DNA of 64,000 nt from Mastigias papua (Eukaryota > Cnidaria > Scyphozoa > Rhizostomeae > Mastigiidae): NCBI GenBank assembly GCA_964019165.1, contig OZ025268.1, forward strand, positions 16,030,852 through 16,094,851. Reading direction: 5' to 3'. Of this stretch, positions 24,580 through 39,500 are shown one piece after another. The notes under the pieces were generated by a model that made no database searches, was not told where the DNA came from, and saw only the letters and a list, made by a program, of their open reading frames with translations. The position numbers were made by a program, and so were the translations under genes. Numbering within the stretch: position 1 is the stretch's first letter; the number at the start of each line of letters is the position of its first letter.

Positions 24580-27500
24580 GTAAGTGTATTCTATCTTCTT
24601 CAATTTTCATTGTACTGTTGGAATTCAAATTGGGGCACAGTAAGAATAGTACCCCAGATGACTGCATACTAAATACATTGCCGTATGTCCTCGAATTACC
24701 CCCCTGGGAGGTTATGTACTTTGATACTATTTGGGTGGGGACTTATTCGGGGAGGGGGACTTATAAAATTAAAAGTACTTATAGGTAAAGCTCATTGTCG
24801 AACTTCCTTTTCTCCATAATATGAAATGAACAGTTTAAATTTAAGCATTAGTCTTTATCAAAGTCTTCATTGTTATCTGGGGTGGGGCTTGTTCGAGAGG
24901 GGGCAGTTTGAGAATTCACAGTATACCATTGATAAACCATTGATTCACACTACCTTATCAATTTCGTTCTGTTGACTTGTTTGCAATTCACTCACGCTGC
25001 TATTTGCTGCACGGATGCAGGAATATAATGCCTCTGCATCATTTGAAATGGGCTACTACACACTTGGGTATCTTACATTAAAATATTTTTTAGTGTATTT
25101 GCCAGCTGCTGACTGCGTTATGAACTTTAGAGCCAGACTTGCAACAAATAACAAAGACGTTTTTTCGTCTTTAGAGATGTTTCATTTTACGAAATATACT
25201 AGTAAGCTATTGACATAAACATTGATGTACTGAGTATCATGATGATTGAGGAAAGAAGTCCCTTCTGATCTATTTTGACAGTTGACAGCAGACAAATCTA
25301 TAAGTGCTCATAGCTTTGCAGAACAGATTTCTATTTGTCAGAATAGCACTAACATAGGAATTGTCATTGAGGAAAGAGCTTGTCTCTAGTGAACTGCACA
25401 GAGTTGTGTTTCAAAAAATGTGCTTGCTTATTAGAAATAATGCTTGGCATGTGGTCCCACTCCCATGTCATTTTCAATAGGCATTTTGTTCTGGTCATTG
25501 GAACTAGTTTGCATTTTCTGACTTCAGCACAGGTAAGTTCATTGTTAGGCAAATTCTGGTACATCTACAGGTCCATGAATTCAGGGTATTTGACCTGGGT
25601 AGGATTCTGAAATTACCACAGTTAGAGCTTTTACCATGTTATGGCACAAATGCTGTTGGAAGTAGTCAAGGTGAAACTGGGAGGATTTCCCCTGTGCACT
25701 CCAAAGAATGTAGACTGGATATACTAGGGAGAGGATTATCATGGACCCTAGGAGAAGCATATTATGTTATAAATTATTTTTGGGAGTATTTACACAGGAC
25801 TTGAAATAGGTACTAAAAATGACCAGTCAATGTGAACAACCACTAAGAAATTGTTGGTGTTCACTGTGACTGATTGGAATGTCTGTAATTAATCAATCAG
25901 AGGACATAAGCCACATTTCAACTTATAATTCACAGTTATGGAACCATGACTTAGGGAACTCTTGTAAAATAGCAAGATGGTTATGCCTACACAAATCAAT
26001 TTCATGTTTTGGATGAAACTGCACAAAGCAAACATTTAACCTTGCACACACCCCCCCCATTTGTGTCAATAAGTCTTATGCAGAGTCCTATACTTGAAAA
26101 CCCTTACAAACTAAAAATTTGAAAACAGAGAAATTAAAAAAATTATCAGTAAAAATTCTAAAGGGAAAGGGAAAGGAAAAGAAATATGTTTGCTTAATAT
26201 TAGATGGGGAATGTTGAAGTCAGTATGTACACCTTCTTGAAGAACAAGGGGATGTACCTTCTAAAGTTATTTGACAAAACTTACATCAGGTAGCCCATGT
26301 AAGCAGGAAGCATGTGTATCAAGTGAGATGACATTGACTTGCAATGTTCTTCATGCTTCTGTTTGATGAGAGAAGCTTCAATTATGGTAGTGTTTGGTTT
26401 CTGTTCTCACAAAAGTTGGCAGCCACAGTGACTATTAGGCAGGAAACTTAAAGTGGTCAGTGACCATTTTTTGTGATTTTTACTGGTGAGTAACCCTTAT
26501 TTCAGGCCCTGGCTACTTATCCTGAAGTTAGGTAGATGTCTTGTTGATTTATAACCGATGACTTATAAGTCATATTTGATGCCATTAGAAGCTAATCTGA
26601 TCTTACATATTCAGCAACTGGCAAATCTTCATAGAGGCAGATTTCAAGTTTTAAGCTAATCTGTTTCCTTTGGAGAAAGAACTGAGAGTAAAGGCTTTTT
26701 TGAATTTTTGAAGCATTGTTTTTTACAGGCCTTCTCTTGCTGGTACATTGAAAATTGGGTATTTCAGTACAGACAGAGCGTGCCAAACTGATGAATCAGA
26801 AATTATCAATTTAAAAGAAACAGCAAAGTTGATGTCTGATCTAGTCCAGGTTGCTTGATATGTTTTATCCTAAAACGTCTGTATACTTTGCTAGTTAGTC
26901 TGATGCTCCCTTTTAAGGCCTGACTGTGTATTATAGGCCTCAATGATTTGTGTCTTTTGACAAGGAGATCATATTTGTTATCATAATGATAAATTTGACT
27001 ACAATTATTTTCAGGCCTGATCATTATCATCAATCACCCATTACATTATCATCACTTTCTTAAATCAATCACACTTTCACTGATATATTTCATACAATCA
27101 CACTCTTACAGACAGTAAACCTGTAGATAATGCAGTATAGAATAAGCACAGCCTTTCACAAAGGATACAAATTTAGATGTACTGTTTGAATTATCAGCAA
27201 AGGAAGAGAAAATACACAGAAAAATATCAGAAAGTTATCCTAAGTTAGCCTAAAATTCAATGTATTTTACTATCTTATGTGGAGGCATTGGTGGGACTGC
27301 AGCCTAAACAAAAATTGAATTGGGAAGCTGCCATTCATCCCTACCACTGATTTTGTTCATTTGGGCGGTCAGTTTTTATACCCCCCTTAATTAAAAGTAA
27401 TGCTATGGTTATTGTAATATCTCCATATGGGAGTACCATAGCATTCATCATGCTCAAATACATCAGTCATGAAATTGAAAGCAGAGAATGGTATTATTGC

Positions 27501-30500
27501 CAAAGCCAGTCTTACTTGTGTAAGTGCTATGTTATTGGAGGATTATTCTCATTTTAACCCATTTTACTGGATGCATTTTTTTATGGATGAATCAATGTAT
27601 TTTATATACAGAATTCCTAATCTGACCCATTCTTATATAGCACTTTTCATTCTGGATTTAGGAAATCACTATGTTGAAACACAATCTGAGTTTTACAAAA
27701 ATGGCTTTACAAGCAGATTATGATGCAAAAATTGAAGCACGGTCTATTGAATTGTAAGTTCTGTTCTTCCACTTTTTATTTACCATATGTCCTCTAAAAA
27801 TGACGCCCTTTGATAAACGTTGGGTTGAATTCCCCCTCTAACAAACACTGTATCTTGGAAAGCAGCGTTCATTAAAAAACTGACCAAGCAAGAAATAGCG
27901 AATAGTCTATTGTTACTACAGAACTTCACTACAGCACAAAACAGCGGCACCATATTTTAGACATACTGAAAAGCTTTTTTCGTCCGATACTCGTCAGAGG
28001 ATAAACCGTCGGTCGTTTTCCAACGTTCATACTCTGACGAGCATCGGACAAAAAAGCTTTTTTGTTTGTCTAAAACATGGTACCGCTTTTTCGTGCTGAA
28101 ATAACGAATACTCTACAAGTGTTTCGTATCAAGAAATTCTTCCACAGCAAAATTCTTCAATAACTTTCGACATTCTTTTATCTACATTTTCACATACCAT
28201 GAACACATCATTTGTGAACTTTTAAAACACTTGTCCCACTGTTTTGTATGTTTCTGGAAAAAGAAAACTTTGCTCACAGTCTGCTTTTATCACAGTTTCA
28301 TTGGGTAATAAACGCCACACTCTGATAAATGCTATCCTATAATGAGCGTCGCACCAAAAAGTTGTGTTTTAGAATAAATACCGTGGCGTTTATTGAAGGA
28401 AGCACAATATTCTTTCTCTCCCACCTATATAGTAATTTTATAACACCAGCTATTTGAGTCCCTCATTTTCTTTCAAAGCACTACCCTTACTAGTGACACA
28501 CTGCAAAGTTTTCATTGCATTTTTGTAGTATTCTAGTTCAGTCAAAAAGCCCAGGCAAATTTGTATTGTCTGCAAACTTCTGATTTCTAGGTACGACAGA
28601 ACAAATTCGCATATAGCTGAAATACAAAAGTTGCATGAAGAGGTATAGTTATGGAGTATCTATCGATCATCTCTAGATTTAGCATTGGTTTTTAGATGAG
28701 CATAAATAACAAATAGATGCTGCTTTCTTGGATTTTAGAAGTTGAACATGTTTCTCATGAAATTGTCATGTTCAAGAATTGAACCTTCTTATAGAGTTAA
28801 AGAGTTAATTTAATAATACCAAGTAGAGTACATCTTACCAGAAGTTTTTAATAGATATCTAATGTTTGTAGCTCACTATATTTAGTGGCTTCAATGGTTA
28901 CTTATGATTCTAGATATGCATTTAGCAATTCTTGATTATAGTGTTTTTAATTTTTAGGACTGATACTTAAAGTTCTTGTTATAATTAAAAGAACGATCTC
29001 ACCGCTGTACTTCTCTTTACTTTAAACAAATGCACGTTGCAGGCTGGTAGACATTAAGTCGTATTTGTGTGTGTAATCTTCACCACGATAGAAATCAACT
29101 GACTATTTACAAATTATGATTTGGTATTTACATTTGCTCCCCGGAATTACGTATAAAGATGAAGTAAATAAAATCTCTGTTGGAAAGGAAGGGCTAGGTA
29201 AAGTTAGGCAATGTGTTGAAGAAAACTAATGTAAAATTAGACCTAAACAAAGAGCAAGGTGTTATGACGCAATGGAATGTTAGTGTGATCAGAGTCCAGA
29301 AAAAGTTACGGCTCCAAGGCTCTGAACCGGAGGAAAATTTTGCTCTTTATGACGTATTTGAGGAAGGTTTTGAAATTTGTATCTACAATCCAGTTTCAGC
29401 AAAGTTTTTATATAACGCAACGTCAACTGTGAATGGCATAGCCCACCTACGGTAAAAGCTTCCGAGAATTACCCAATGCAGAGTTCAAGAACTTTGGCTA
29501 GTTTTGATACATAAAAGAGGAAGGTTTATGATGAAGATTTGACTGCCAGAGGAAGGTTGGGCATTTTTCTGGACTCTGAGTGTGATGTTAGTTGAGAGGA
29601 AATGATGGAAATGAACTGTAGAAAAACAAGCAATGAATGAATGAGTGGAATGGAGCATAAGGTAACTAAAAATGGAATTGCTACATGCATACGAAGTAGA
29701 GAAGGAGCTGCCAATTCTACGTTATCCATATTGATTCCCTATCCTATAGCACAATGTTTCATGGCCTTGAAGGCTTCATTTTCTTCAAGTATATCTCCAT
29801 CTATTTACGTTTGTTGATGCAGCTGTTTGCAACACGTGGCATCTGTTTTTTTTTCACTGAAACGATTGCCTTCAGTCCTCCATTGGGCACCTGTTGCTAA
29901 GCAACGCATTGGACTACCTTTCGTTTTCGTATTTTTTCATCATTATTGGTCATCTGGTTTATATTTCAAAGTGAAGTCTCACTGTTTTCATCCCCCTTGT
30001 ATTTTGCTCTTCACAGCGAGTGAGATTTATAAGACACAGCTTTCGGACACAACTTGCTGATGCAATTTGCAGAATTTCAAAGGAATATCACGTAAGTGAA
30101 AGTTGAGTTTCAAGGGTTTGTTTTGTAGATCCAAACATACGATATGATACTGACTAGGAAGCATCTGCTGAAAAGCGATCTGCTTCGCAATCACAACCAA
30201 CACTTTAATCCAGTGGTTCCCTAACTGTTCTTTTTATTTTACATGGTGGTCCTTGATATCATACTCTTTCGACTCAGGATTCCCTGGGGGGGGGGGGTTA
30301 ACTGTTTGTTACCATAGACATACTTTCACAGAAAACAGTTATCAACAGTGATACACGTTAAGAAAACAAATAGTGTGACAATAGATTTCAGCCGATGCAG
30401 ATTAGAAGATTTTTCGCTTTGTAGATATGACAGGAGTAGGTAAGGAGGTGGTGTTGCTCTCTATGTCAGAAATACAGTCAGGTTCAAACCCCGAGTAGAT

Positions 30501-33500
30501 CTTCCTAATAAATCGCTTGAATTGATTTGCATAGAGGTAGAACCCCCGAATTCAAATCCGTTCATTGTCATAGTTTGGTATAGACCACCAAGTGAGCCTA
30601 ATTCTTGCTTTGACAGCCTTCATGTAAACCTGAGCTTTCTTGACGGAGAGGGGAAAGAAATTATTATTCTAGGAGATACGAACTGTGATTTCTGTCATAA
30701 AGACACTACTCCGAGCCATATTTTGCATTTACGTGAGCTGTACGACCTTTTTGATATGAAGCAGATAATTAAAGAGCCCACTAGGGTCACGCTAGACAGT
30801 TCAACTTTGATTGATCATATAGCTACCACACACTGCAACAATATTACAGAGAGTGGAGTGCTTAAGATTAGTCTTAGCGACCATTATCTTGTATATTGTG
30901 TAAGAAAGTTACGTGGTGGTGTTAAACACCAGCACAAATATATTACATCTCGTCAGTTGAAAAATTTTAATCACGAGGCTTTCCTCACAGATCTCTCTGA
31001 GATTGATTGGGAGGCACTCGTAGCTAGTGCTCAAGACATTGATGATGCAGTACGCAAGTGGACCCAAATATTTTCGCTTATTCTAGAAAAGCATGCGCCT
31101 ACCTTAAGAAGACGCGTATTCGATAGATATACGCCTTGGCTGAATGCTGATTATTTCAAATTGGCTAAAACGAGAGATAAGTTGAAAACTCGAGCTGTAA
31201 AAAGCAACTCAAAATTGTTGATGGAATCCTACAGGCAAATTCGCAACAGGTTAAATAACTTGAATATACAACTTAAACGTGAGTATTTCTCTGACAAAAT
31301 CACACAGTTTCAAGGCGACCTCAAGAAAACTTGGAAAACCATCAACCAAGTCATTAACAAAAAGTCGAACACTACAATTGTGCCTATGCTTACCGTAGAC
31401 GGGCAAACAATTAGGGATAACAAAGCAATTGCATCATCAATGAATGAGTACTTCTGCAGCATTGGGAATAAACTTAGTGAGAAAATTCCAAATAAAGCCA
31501 ACCCACTCTTGTCTTGTGAATACCCGTTTGAAACTCCTCCATTAAGTTTCTCTTTCTCTGCCATCATGACAGATAAATTATCATCAACATTGAATAAGAT
31601 GAAGACATTGCATGGTTCAGGTCACGATGGCATTGCTAGCTTTTATTTGAAGATTGCTATGCCAGTTGTTGGCGGATCCTTGTGTGATCTCTTCAATAAA
31701 TCATTGTTTGCAGGAAAATTTCCGGAGGACTGGAAAATAGCGCGTATTGCACCCATCTTCAAGAGTGGCGCAAAGGATGAGAGGTCGAACTATAGACCAA
31801 TTTCGGTTCTTCCTTTCATATCTAGGCTATTTGAGAAATTAATTTTCAATCAGTTTTATGAATATCTGGATGCAAATAAATCCCTATACGAGCATCAGTC
31901 TGGTTTTCGACTCTTAAACTCGGTAGCTACAGCCCTTCTGGCTAGCACCAATGATTGGTACCTGAATATAGATAAAGGAAAATACACTGGTCTAATCTTT
32001 ATTGACTTGAAGAAGGCTTTTGACACGGTTGATCATAAAATCCTACTGAAAAAACTAAAAATGTACAGAGTGACCGGCCTGGAATATGACTGGTTCACAT
32101 CATACTTGGATAACCGTAAACAATTCTGCAGGGTAGATGGCACCTCCTCTGGTGTGAGGGGAATAAATTGTGGAGTTCCTCAAGGCTCTTGTCTTGGTCC
32201 ACTCTTGTTCCTGATTTACATCAATGATTTGCCTTTTTCCTTGCAGAAATGCCATGTCAGCATGTATGCTGATGACACGGCCATTTCCCTCTCTTCAAAA
32301 AGTATTGATGACCTGCAAAATGACCTAAACTTAGATCTTTTGAATCTACAGGATTGGTTGCATGCAAACAAACTTTCCCTGAACGTTGTGAAAACGCAAT
32401 CCCTTATTATAGGCTCTGGTCCAAGCATCCGCATGATCGAAAACCAGCCTGATGCTCCACCATCTTTTTCTATTGGTGATCAGGACATTGAAATGATTAC
32501 CAACACAAGATACCTAGGTGTTCAGATAGACAGTAAGCTCAACTGGGGCAAACATATTGATACTATCAAGACCAAGGCTAATCGAGCTCTTGGACTTATT
32601 AAGTATTCTAAGAAATATCTACCATCTGACATACTCAACAAAATGTATAGAGGAATTGTTGAACCCCATTTGAGCTACTGTTGTTCCGTTTGGGGCTGCT
32701 GTAGTGAATCAAAGCTTGATGTCTTGCAAAAAATTCAAAATAGAGCTGCCAGAATTGTAACTAGCAGCCCATATGATGCGTCTGCTGCTCCTATAATTCA
32801 GAATCTTGGCTGGCCAACTATCAGTGATCTTATAAGAAAGGAGACAGCCACGCTAACTTACAAATCTTTAAATTCGCTTGCACCCGACTACTTAAGCAAA
32901 TTATTCGCAAAATGTTCGGATGATAGAGAACGATTTCTGCGTTCATCTGAAACTGATCTCAAGATACCTCTCCTAAAAACGATAAATGGCCAAAAGGCTT
33001 TTTCTTATCGAGGTCCAAAACTGTGGAACAGCCTAGAAAGAGCTACTAAATTGGCCCCCTCCTTGAAAACTTTTAAAGAACAGCTCTAGTCGGGAACCAG
33101 TTTTTATTTAATCTTTACGTTCTCTTTTTATAGCATTAGTTTTATATATTGTAAATTATGTTAGTTAGTAAATTTATTTTGTTACTACTAGTATTAATTT
33201 CTTTTTTAGTTTTAAACAGGTCAGGTTGAAAAACATATTTGTATGAACCTTTAACCTGTATAAATATTATAAAATGAAATGAAATGAAATGAGCCTTTCG
33301 TGCTCCCCAGAAACTCTTCGTAGTTCCGCAAGAGACCGCTGCAGTTTATGCTATCATCCATATCTGCTAGAACATGAGACTGATGAATCATGACTGTCAT
33401 TGAATACTTCGAATCTGAAATGCCAAACCCCATAGCATCCGAATTGTTAATATTCGAAGGCACTGTAATCTGAAAGTGAAAGCCGGAATTTGGAAAGTTA

Positions 33501-36500
33501 TAACATCTTATTACAAATCACTTGAGCATTTATAGTTGTATTATTTGTTTGTAAATTAGAAATACTACATGCTAAAAGGAGAAGTTCAGAATGCCCAGTA
33601 CCGAAAAGAAATCTCTCAAATGGCAAAAATTCAAGAAGAGCAAAAACACAATGAAAGAGCTCAGCAGGAGATGTTGGATCTTTTGCAATTGCAAATGGCC
33701 AACCAAGATGAAGATGAAGAAGAAGACTCTGCTACACGTTCTCCTTCTATTTCATCTCAAGACGAAAGACATGCCGGGGAAATTCGTCATTTGACTGACA
33801 CAATATCAAACTTGGAGGACCGAATTGATGAATATTCAGAAATATTGGAACAAAAGACTGAAGAGATACGTACGATAGGTATGTGCAGTGTTTTTATAAA
33901 TTGTCTTTGTTTGAGATTTTGTCTTCCAAAAATTGCTGAAGGATATCCTAGATCTTCCACACTGCAAAGAGACTATTGTTGTTTAGTTTAATTATTTACC
34001 TTCAAGTCATTGTGTTCTTCTGATGCATTCTTATGGAATGTCTTTCTCCCTCAATCTCTATACGGTTCTCTTCCCATCTCCCATCTTCTGTATGGCAGCC
34101 TTCAATACTTTGATGTTGATAACATCAGAACTTGATGAGGTCTGCTTTCTGCAGTTGGCATTTGTATAGTGGCCTCTGGGACTCTGGGAAGAGTTTCTCT
34201 TGGCTAAATATTCAACTGAAGGTAACACTGGCAGAAGACTAAACATGACGAGCTCTAAACTTGGTTCAATTCACAACAATGACGATCAAAACAATCTCAA
34301 TACAACCTCCTAGAAAGCCTACCCTCACTCCCATTTTACTCAATTTTAGCCTGTCTCTAGGTCATAAATCACAGGGGTATTGGGGTGTAGCAAGTACATA
34401 TCTAACAGTAGGACTACTATGTTAGCCTCGATGGCACGGGAAGTAAGTGGTGGTTAGTAGATGATTCCAGCGCAACTAGTGACGTTATTACCTCCTGTTC
34501 CCACGTGAGGGTGATGACTTCATCATGTCTTTCTCCTTTGGAAAGTTTTTGACCCCTACTATTGCCTCGACTTATGATGTCATCACTTCGTGAACCTATG
34601 CACTGTCAGCACAGCCGTCAAATCTTTTTAAGACCCCTAATCATGCCTGTTTTCTCCCAACCTAGCTTACCAATCAGCATTCAAAATGGGCCTAAATGTA
34701 GCTGTGGAGCACGTGTATGGTGAGGATCCTGTATTATGATTGGTCAATTAGGTTGGGAGAAATTGGATCTGATCAGCCCCTTAAACATTTGATGGCTATG
34801 CTTGCACAGTCACCTCTTTGTGATTGAACTAATATGACGTCATGGTGAACCAATGGGAATACTGAAAGGTTTCCCAAATCCAAATCATTCCATTTTGCTA
34901 CCACCAAACGAAGGAATATTGAGGTGATTGTGGTTGTAGAAATGGGATGACTTGAAGAGCTTGTCGAAGTTCTTCGAAAAATGAATTTTTACATCTCGGT
35001 ACCCTGGTTTGTCAATAGCGAGATCTCGGAGTTTTTTCTCTAGATCTTTGCCTTAGTTAAACAGCATAATCAAGGTGGTGAGCGATGACTTCAGTACTGT
35101 TATATTTTCGTTTAAAATTTAATTTTCATTCCGTTTTCATTCCAGTTCCATTCCATTTTCATTTCATTTTGAAGTCTACTACTAAACACATAACACAAAT
35201 ATGAATTAAATAATGAGAAGAGAGCGAACGTATCCTTGTAACAGTACCAATTTGTGTAGAACTTACAAAGAAAACAAAGTTTATATACCAAATATACATA
35301 TGGTCAATAAATGACTTTTTTAAATGGTTGTCTTCTGGTAACTATAGAATCGCTGAGTCTGGTCGTGGTGCAATTTGGACATGGTGATGCAGCTGCTAGG
35401 TCATAAATAGAGCCAACGGACAAAAAGCCCACTGGCAAATATACCGCATTTTCTCTTATTAATCTCCAGTCTCAAATAATTGCCCTGCCCTCCATTAAAC
35501 GCTGCAACTAAAGCAAACCTTTTTGAAACAAACTCCGCTATCAATCACAGGTCGCCCTCCAAAAGCTTCCACACTAAAAAGCGGCCAACTTCTCTTTTAT
35601 GCTTTCCTTTGACTTTTAAAACCAAATGGTTTGCTTTATGTGCTTTATGGAAAACTTTATAAAGCTGGACTTCTCAATTGGAATATGATCAACAGATTCT
35701 GATAAAGATGGTGCAACTGAGACACCATTGACATCGAAGCATTAGAAGCTTGCTTCAGATGTTTTTTTATTAAATACAAATTTTTGTTTGGTTTGAAGTA
35801 AGCGCCGTCCTCTATTACGCGCTGTCCTCTATTGAATGTCGCGAAAGTTTGCCTAAAGATTTAATAAAAGCCGTGGCGTTTGTTAGAGGAAATACAGTAA
35901 GTCACTTTGCACACGATGACAAGGAAGAAAGATTGCAAACAGCGTGATCAAAATTACTGAAAGTCTGAATTAAACAGCACTAAATGCTGTATTGTTGAAG
36001 TGGAAAGGTGATCTTAAATTTGTTCTCAAATGGCTTGAATCGATAATCTCAGATAGTGATGGGCATATGCGAGTACTTGGTGAATATCCATCCACAGGAG
36101 CGGTTCAGAAAGATCATTACCTAAAGCAAACATTTAAATATAATGGGAGAGTACCTACCGTTGAAAAAATGGTACTGTTGATTAAGGTGCACAAGCTAAA
36201 ACGGTACTTTTGATAATGGTGAACCAACTAGAACTGTTGAAAAAATTTCCTTCCAACAAGCATTTTAAATGTTTTCCCAAGTGTTTGAGAAAATCTTCAA
36301 AAAGCAGCTGGTGCCGTACTTTGATAAAGCCCTTTCTATATGCATATTGCTGCTAACAGAAAACGCTATGGCGCTCACCATGTATTGATAAGACTAACTG
36401 AAGATTGATGAAAGAAATTAGATAATGATGAGATCCTAAGTGCCATCCTCATGGATTTATTAAAGACCTTTGATGGTATGCCGTACAACTTACTTACATT

Positions 36501-39500
36501 TGACGAGAATTCCTTAGTTTTTATATATTCATATTTAAGGGGACGTGATCAATGTGAAAAATTAATCAAACATGTTTTTGGCTCATATCAGCGTATACTG
36601 CCTGTGTTCCTCAAGGCTCTTTACTTGCACCGATCCTCTTCATTTACATAAATGACTTGCTTTTTTCATCAAGGTTGCAAATGTATATAACTATACAGAT
36701 AATGGTTTCTTGACCTGTTCCTCTAAAACCAGAACTACTGATCATCTTGGAGGGGAAAAATAAATTGCTCTAAACTGGCTGAATGATAATGAGATGATTG
36801 TAAACCCAAAGAAATTCGAAGATAGTCTTGTTTGAAAAGATCGTTTAGACGCTAGTGGTTTTGAAATTATCCTCGACAGTAAGAACACTACATCTGAAAA
36901 GACCGTAAAACTATTAGGCAACAGGGTAAAAGTTGATCGCCATATCTCAGATTTGTGCAAAAGAACTGCTTCTCAACCCAGTATACTGAAAAGACTTACA
37001 AAAACTTTATCGGCTTTGAAGAATGGAGAATACTTGTTCAAAGTTTTATTTATCTAAATTTTAATTGCTGTCCTTTGGTGTGGCAGTTTCCATTTGCAAA
37101 ATAACTGCTGAAATTTGACGGCATGTAAGACAGCATTAAGATTCCTGTTTAATTGCAACACCTCTCCGCTCGAAAAACCGCTGATAAAATCAGGCAAAAA
37201 TTATATGCATTTGTCTCGTTTAAGAGCTCTTTTGTATTGAAGTCTACAGAACCTGAAACAGCTAAACCCATTTATGTGCAAGAAGGTTTTTCTTTTAAAT
37301 GATCTGCCGATGCGATCACTCCCAGAGAAATCCACAGTAATAATCTAAGACTCTTAGGACCCCAAATATGGAATGGACTCCCAAATGGTTTGAAATCCGT
37401 TCAAAATATGCAAATTTTTAACAGACTTATAATGCAGTGGGAGGAAGAGCATTGCAACTGTGATGTATGCCAATATGAAACACGTCGATCATAATGATTA
37501 ATAAATGCTGCAAGAAGTACGTAAATAGCTGTTTAAGTTTGTTGGAACATGTTTGTAAATCATTGAATTCTATTAGCTTTTTTATTCGTGCATTCAGAGT
37601 CTATATCTAAATATTTTTTCGAAATATAATAGGATGACCCACACACAGAGTACAAATTTGCAGGTGTGGCACATCGCCTATTGAGTAGAAGATAAGATTG
37701 AAATAAAAGAATGCAATTTTGCACTTCAAATCATGCACTTTGATTGAAATAAAAGAATGCAATTTTGCAATACAAATCATGGAATTTGATGAAAATAGTC
37801 TGTACTAAATTTTGTGCTTTACTAGGAATGAAAAGATGGTAACTGTGATGTGAAAATGAGAATACGGGAAGAAAAAGCCTATGAGATTGTAGAGAACAGA
37901 GAGTGAGAAGCATACATAAAATGATTGATTTAAGTTAAAATTATGGGAAGCAATAATATACAAAATACTGTGAAACGTATCAAACTTGTTTTGATGTGAA
38001 TTTATTTGAGTTTTTGTCACATTATGTTATAAATATAACTATCCACTATTTGTTGTATGTTTCTTTGTCATTGTTCTATGTATTCTTTGTACCATTTCAC
38101 AACTATCAATTACTGCCTTTTCTCTCTATATTCTTTCACAAGGTGATGATGCCCATTGGTTCACCAGGTGATAACTTTCTATAGGTTCACGAGTTGATAA
38201 CGTTCTATCAGTACACGAAATGACGTCACTAGCTATTCTAGATTTACCTATTAGCTACCTACTGGGGAACTGGGATATAGCCGCCATTAGAGAGCGTCTC
38301 TAATTTCCGCGAAATTATGCATGGCAATGTGTTATTATCAGTTTTTTTCAGAAATATCAGACTGATATATATCTATTTTATGCCTCAATAGAAAACGAAT
38401 GTGAGACCTTACAGGCTCAACTGTTGAATGAACAAATGAAAGTTGATCAAGTAAGTCACGAGTCTCTGTTCTTTTGTATAGTTAAGAAATTTCATCCCTT
38501 CTTCTAGACAATTAGGGCTTGTGCATTAGATATTCTGAGGTGTTTTGTACCTCAGTATTTCTTGTCCTATGAGAGTTCAAAGGGAGCCGATTTATACCAC
38601 AAACACATCACTGGTAAGAAAAGCTTAAAGTGTTTTGAACATAGGCGTAGGAGGCGGGGAGCTGGGAAGGCTGCAGCCCCCCCTTCCCAGGTGGGCAGAA
38701 ATCTATTTCATTCGAACAATTTTTTGAGAAAAGGCAACAGTTTTTCCTAGAAATAGCTGCGACTACGTGAATTTAAGATTTTGTAGATATCTTTTACACG
38801 TTCATTGGTGATTTTATAGGAATACTCTCATAGTTCTTAATAACTTAATGTTATATTTACTTCCTAAGCTATACAACTTCATTCGGACAAAATATCTATG
38901 ATTCGGGGAAACAGTTTGCATCCCCGTGAATTTAAAACCCCCCTAGGTCCATGGTCTTAAATCCTAAACTAGTGTAAATTTGTTAAGGTATTGGTAAACG
39001 CTTTGTTATGGAGATACTCATTTTGCTTGCATTTACTATGTTTAGCGAAGGGTACGAAGCTCTTACAATTTATTCGATTTCATCTCTCATATGAAATTTT
39101 TATAGGCCGAAAGGGAAATCTTAGAATTAAAACTTCAACTTGAAACAGAAAAAAAAAGTTCAAAGTTTCAGGTTTGTGCAATTGGAGTTGTAATTTTGTT
39201 CATTTCATTTTATGTATCTATTGTTTTACAAATATCTTAGTGCAGATACAACTAGTGTGTTTAATTATAGCCTTGCATTCTTTGTCAGTACCCGTTTTCT
39301 ACATCAAAATTCAGGTGATTCAAGGTAACTTGAAAATTCATAGTTCATTGTCGGATATTTTTGATCATTTTTCTTGCTGATTACTCGTTCTCATAAACAA
39401 ACTTTTGATGTTAAGGATAACTGGCCATTATAAAACTCTTGAATTTTTCTCCGTTGCTGAAATGCCATCGTTGTTTCTTAGATGGATAAACAGAAAGAAG

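Noticed and set aside
25012..25061. Candidate exon after ATGCAG in intron 1 of the C10orf67-like gene
   Set aside because: It does not keep the frame between exons 1 and 2 and shows no family similarity.
27467..27520. Candidate exon MKLKAENGIIAKASLTC with a perfect GTAAGT donor
   Set aside because: Exon 2 ends in phase 0 and exon 3 begins in phase 0, which fit directly. This piece needs phase 1 entry and breaks the family alignment. It could be a cryptic or alternative exon.
33569..33794. A second open frame overlapping exon 6 of the C10orf67-like gene
   Set aside because: A frame shadow of the lysine-rich coiled-coil exon.
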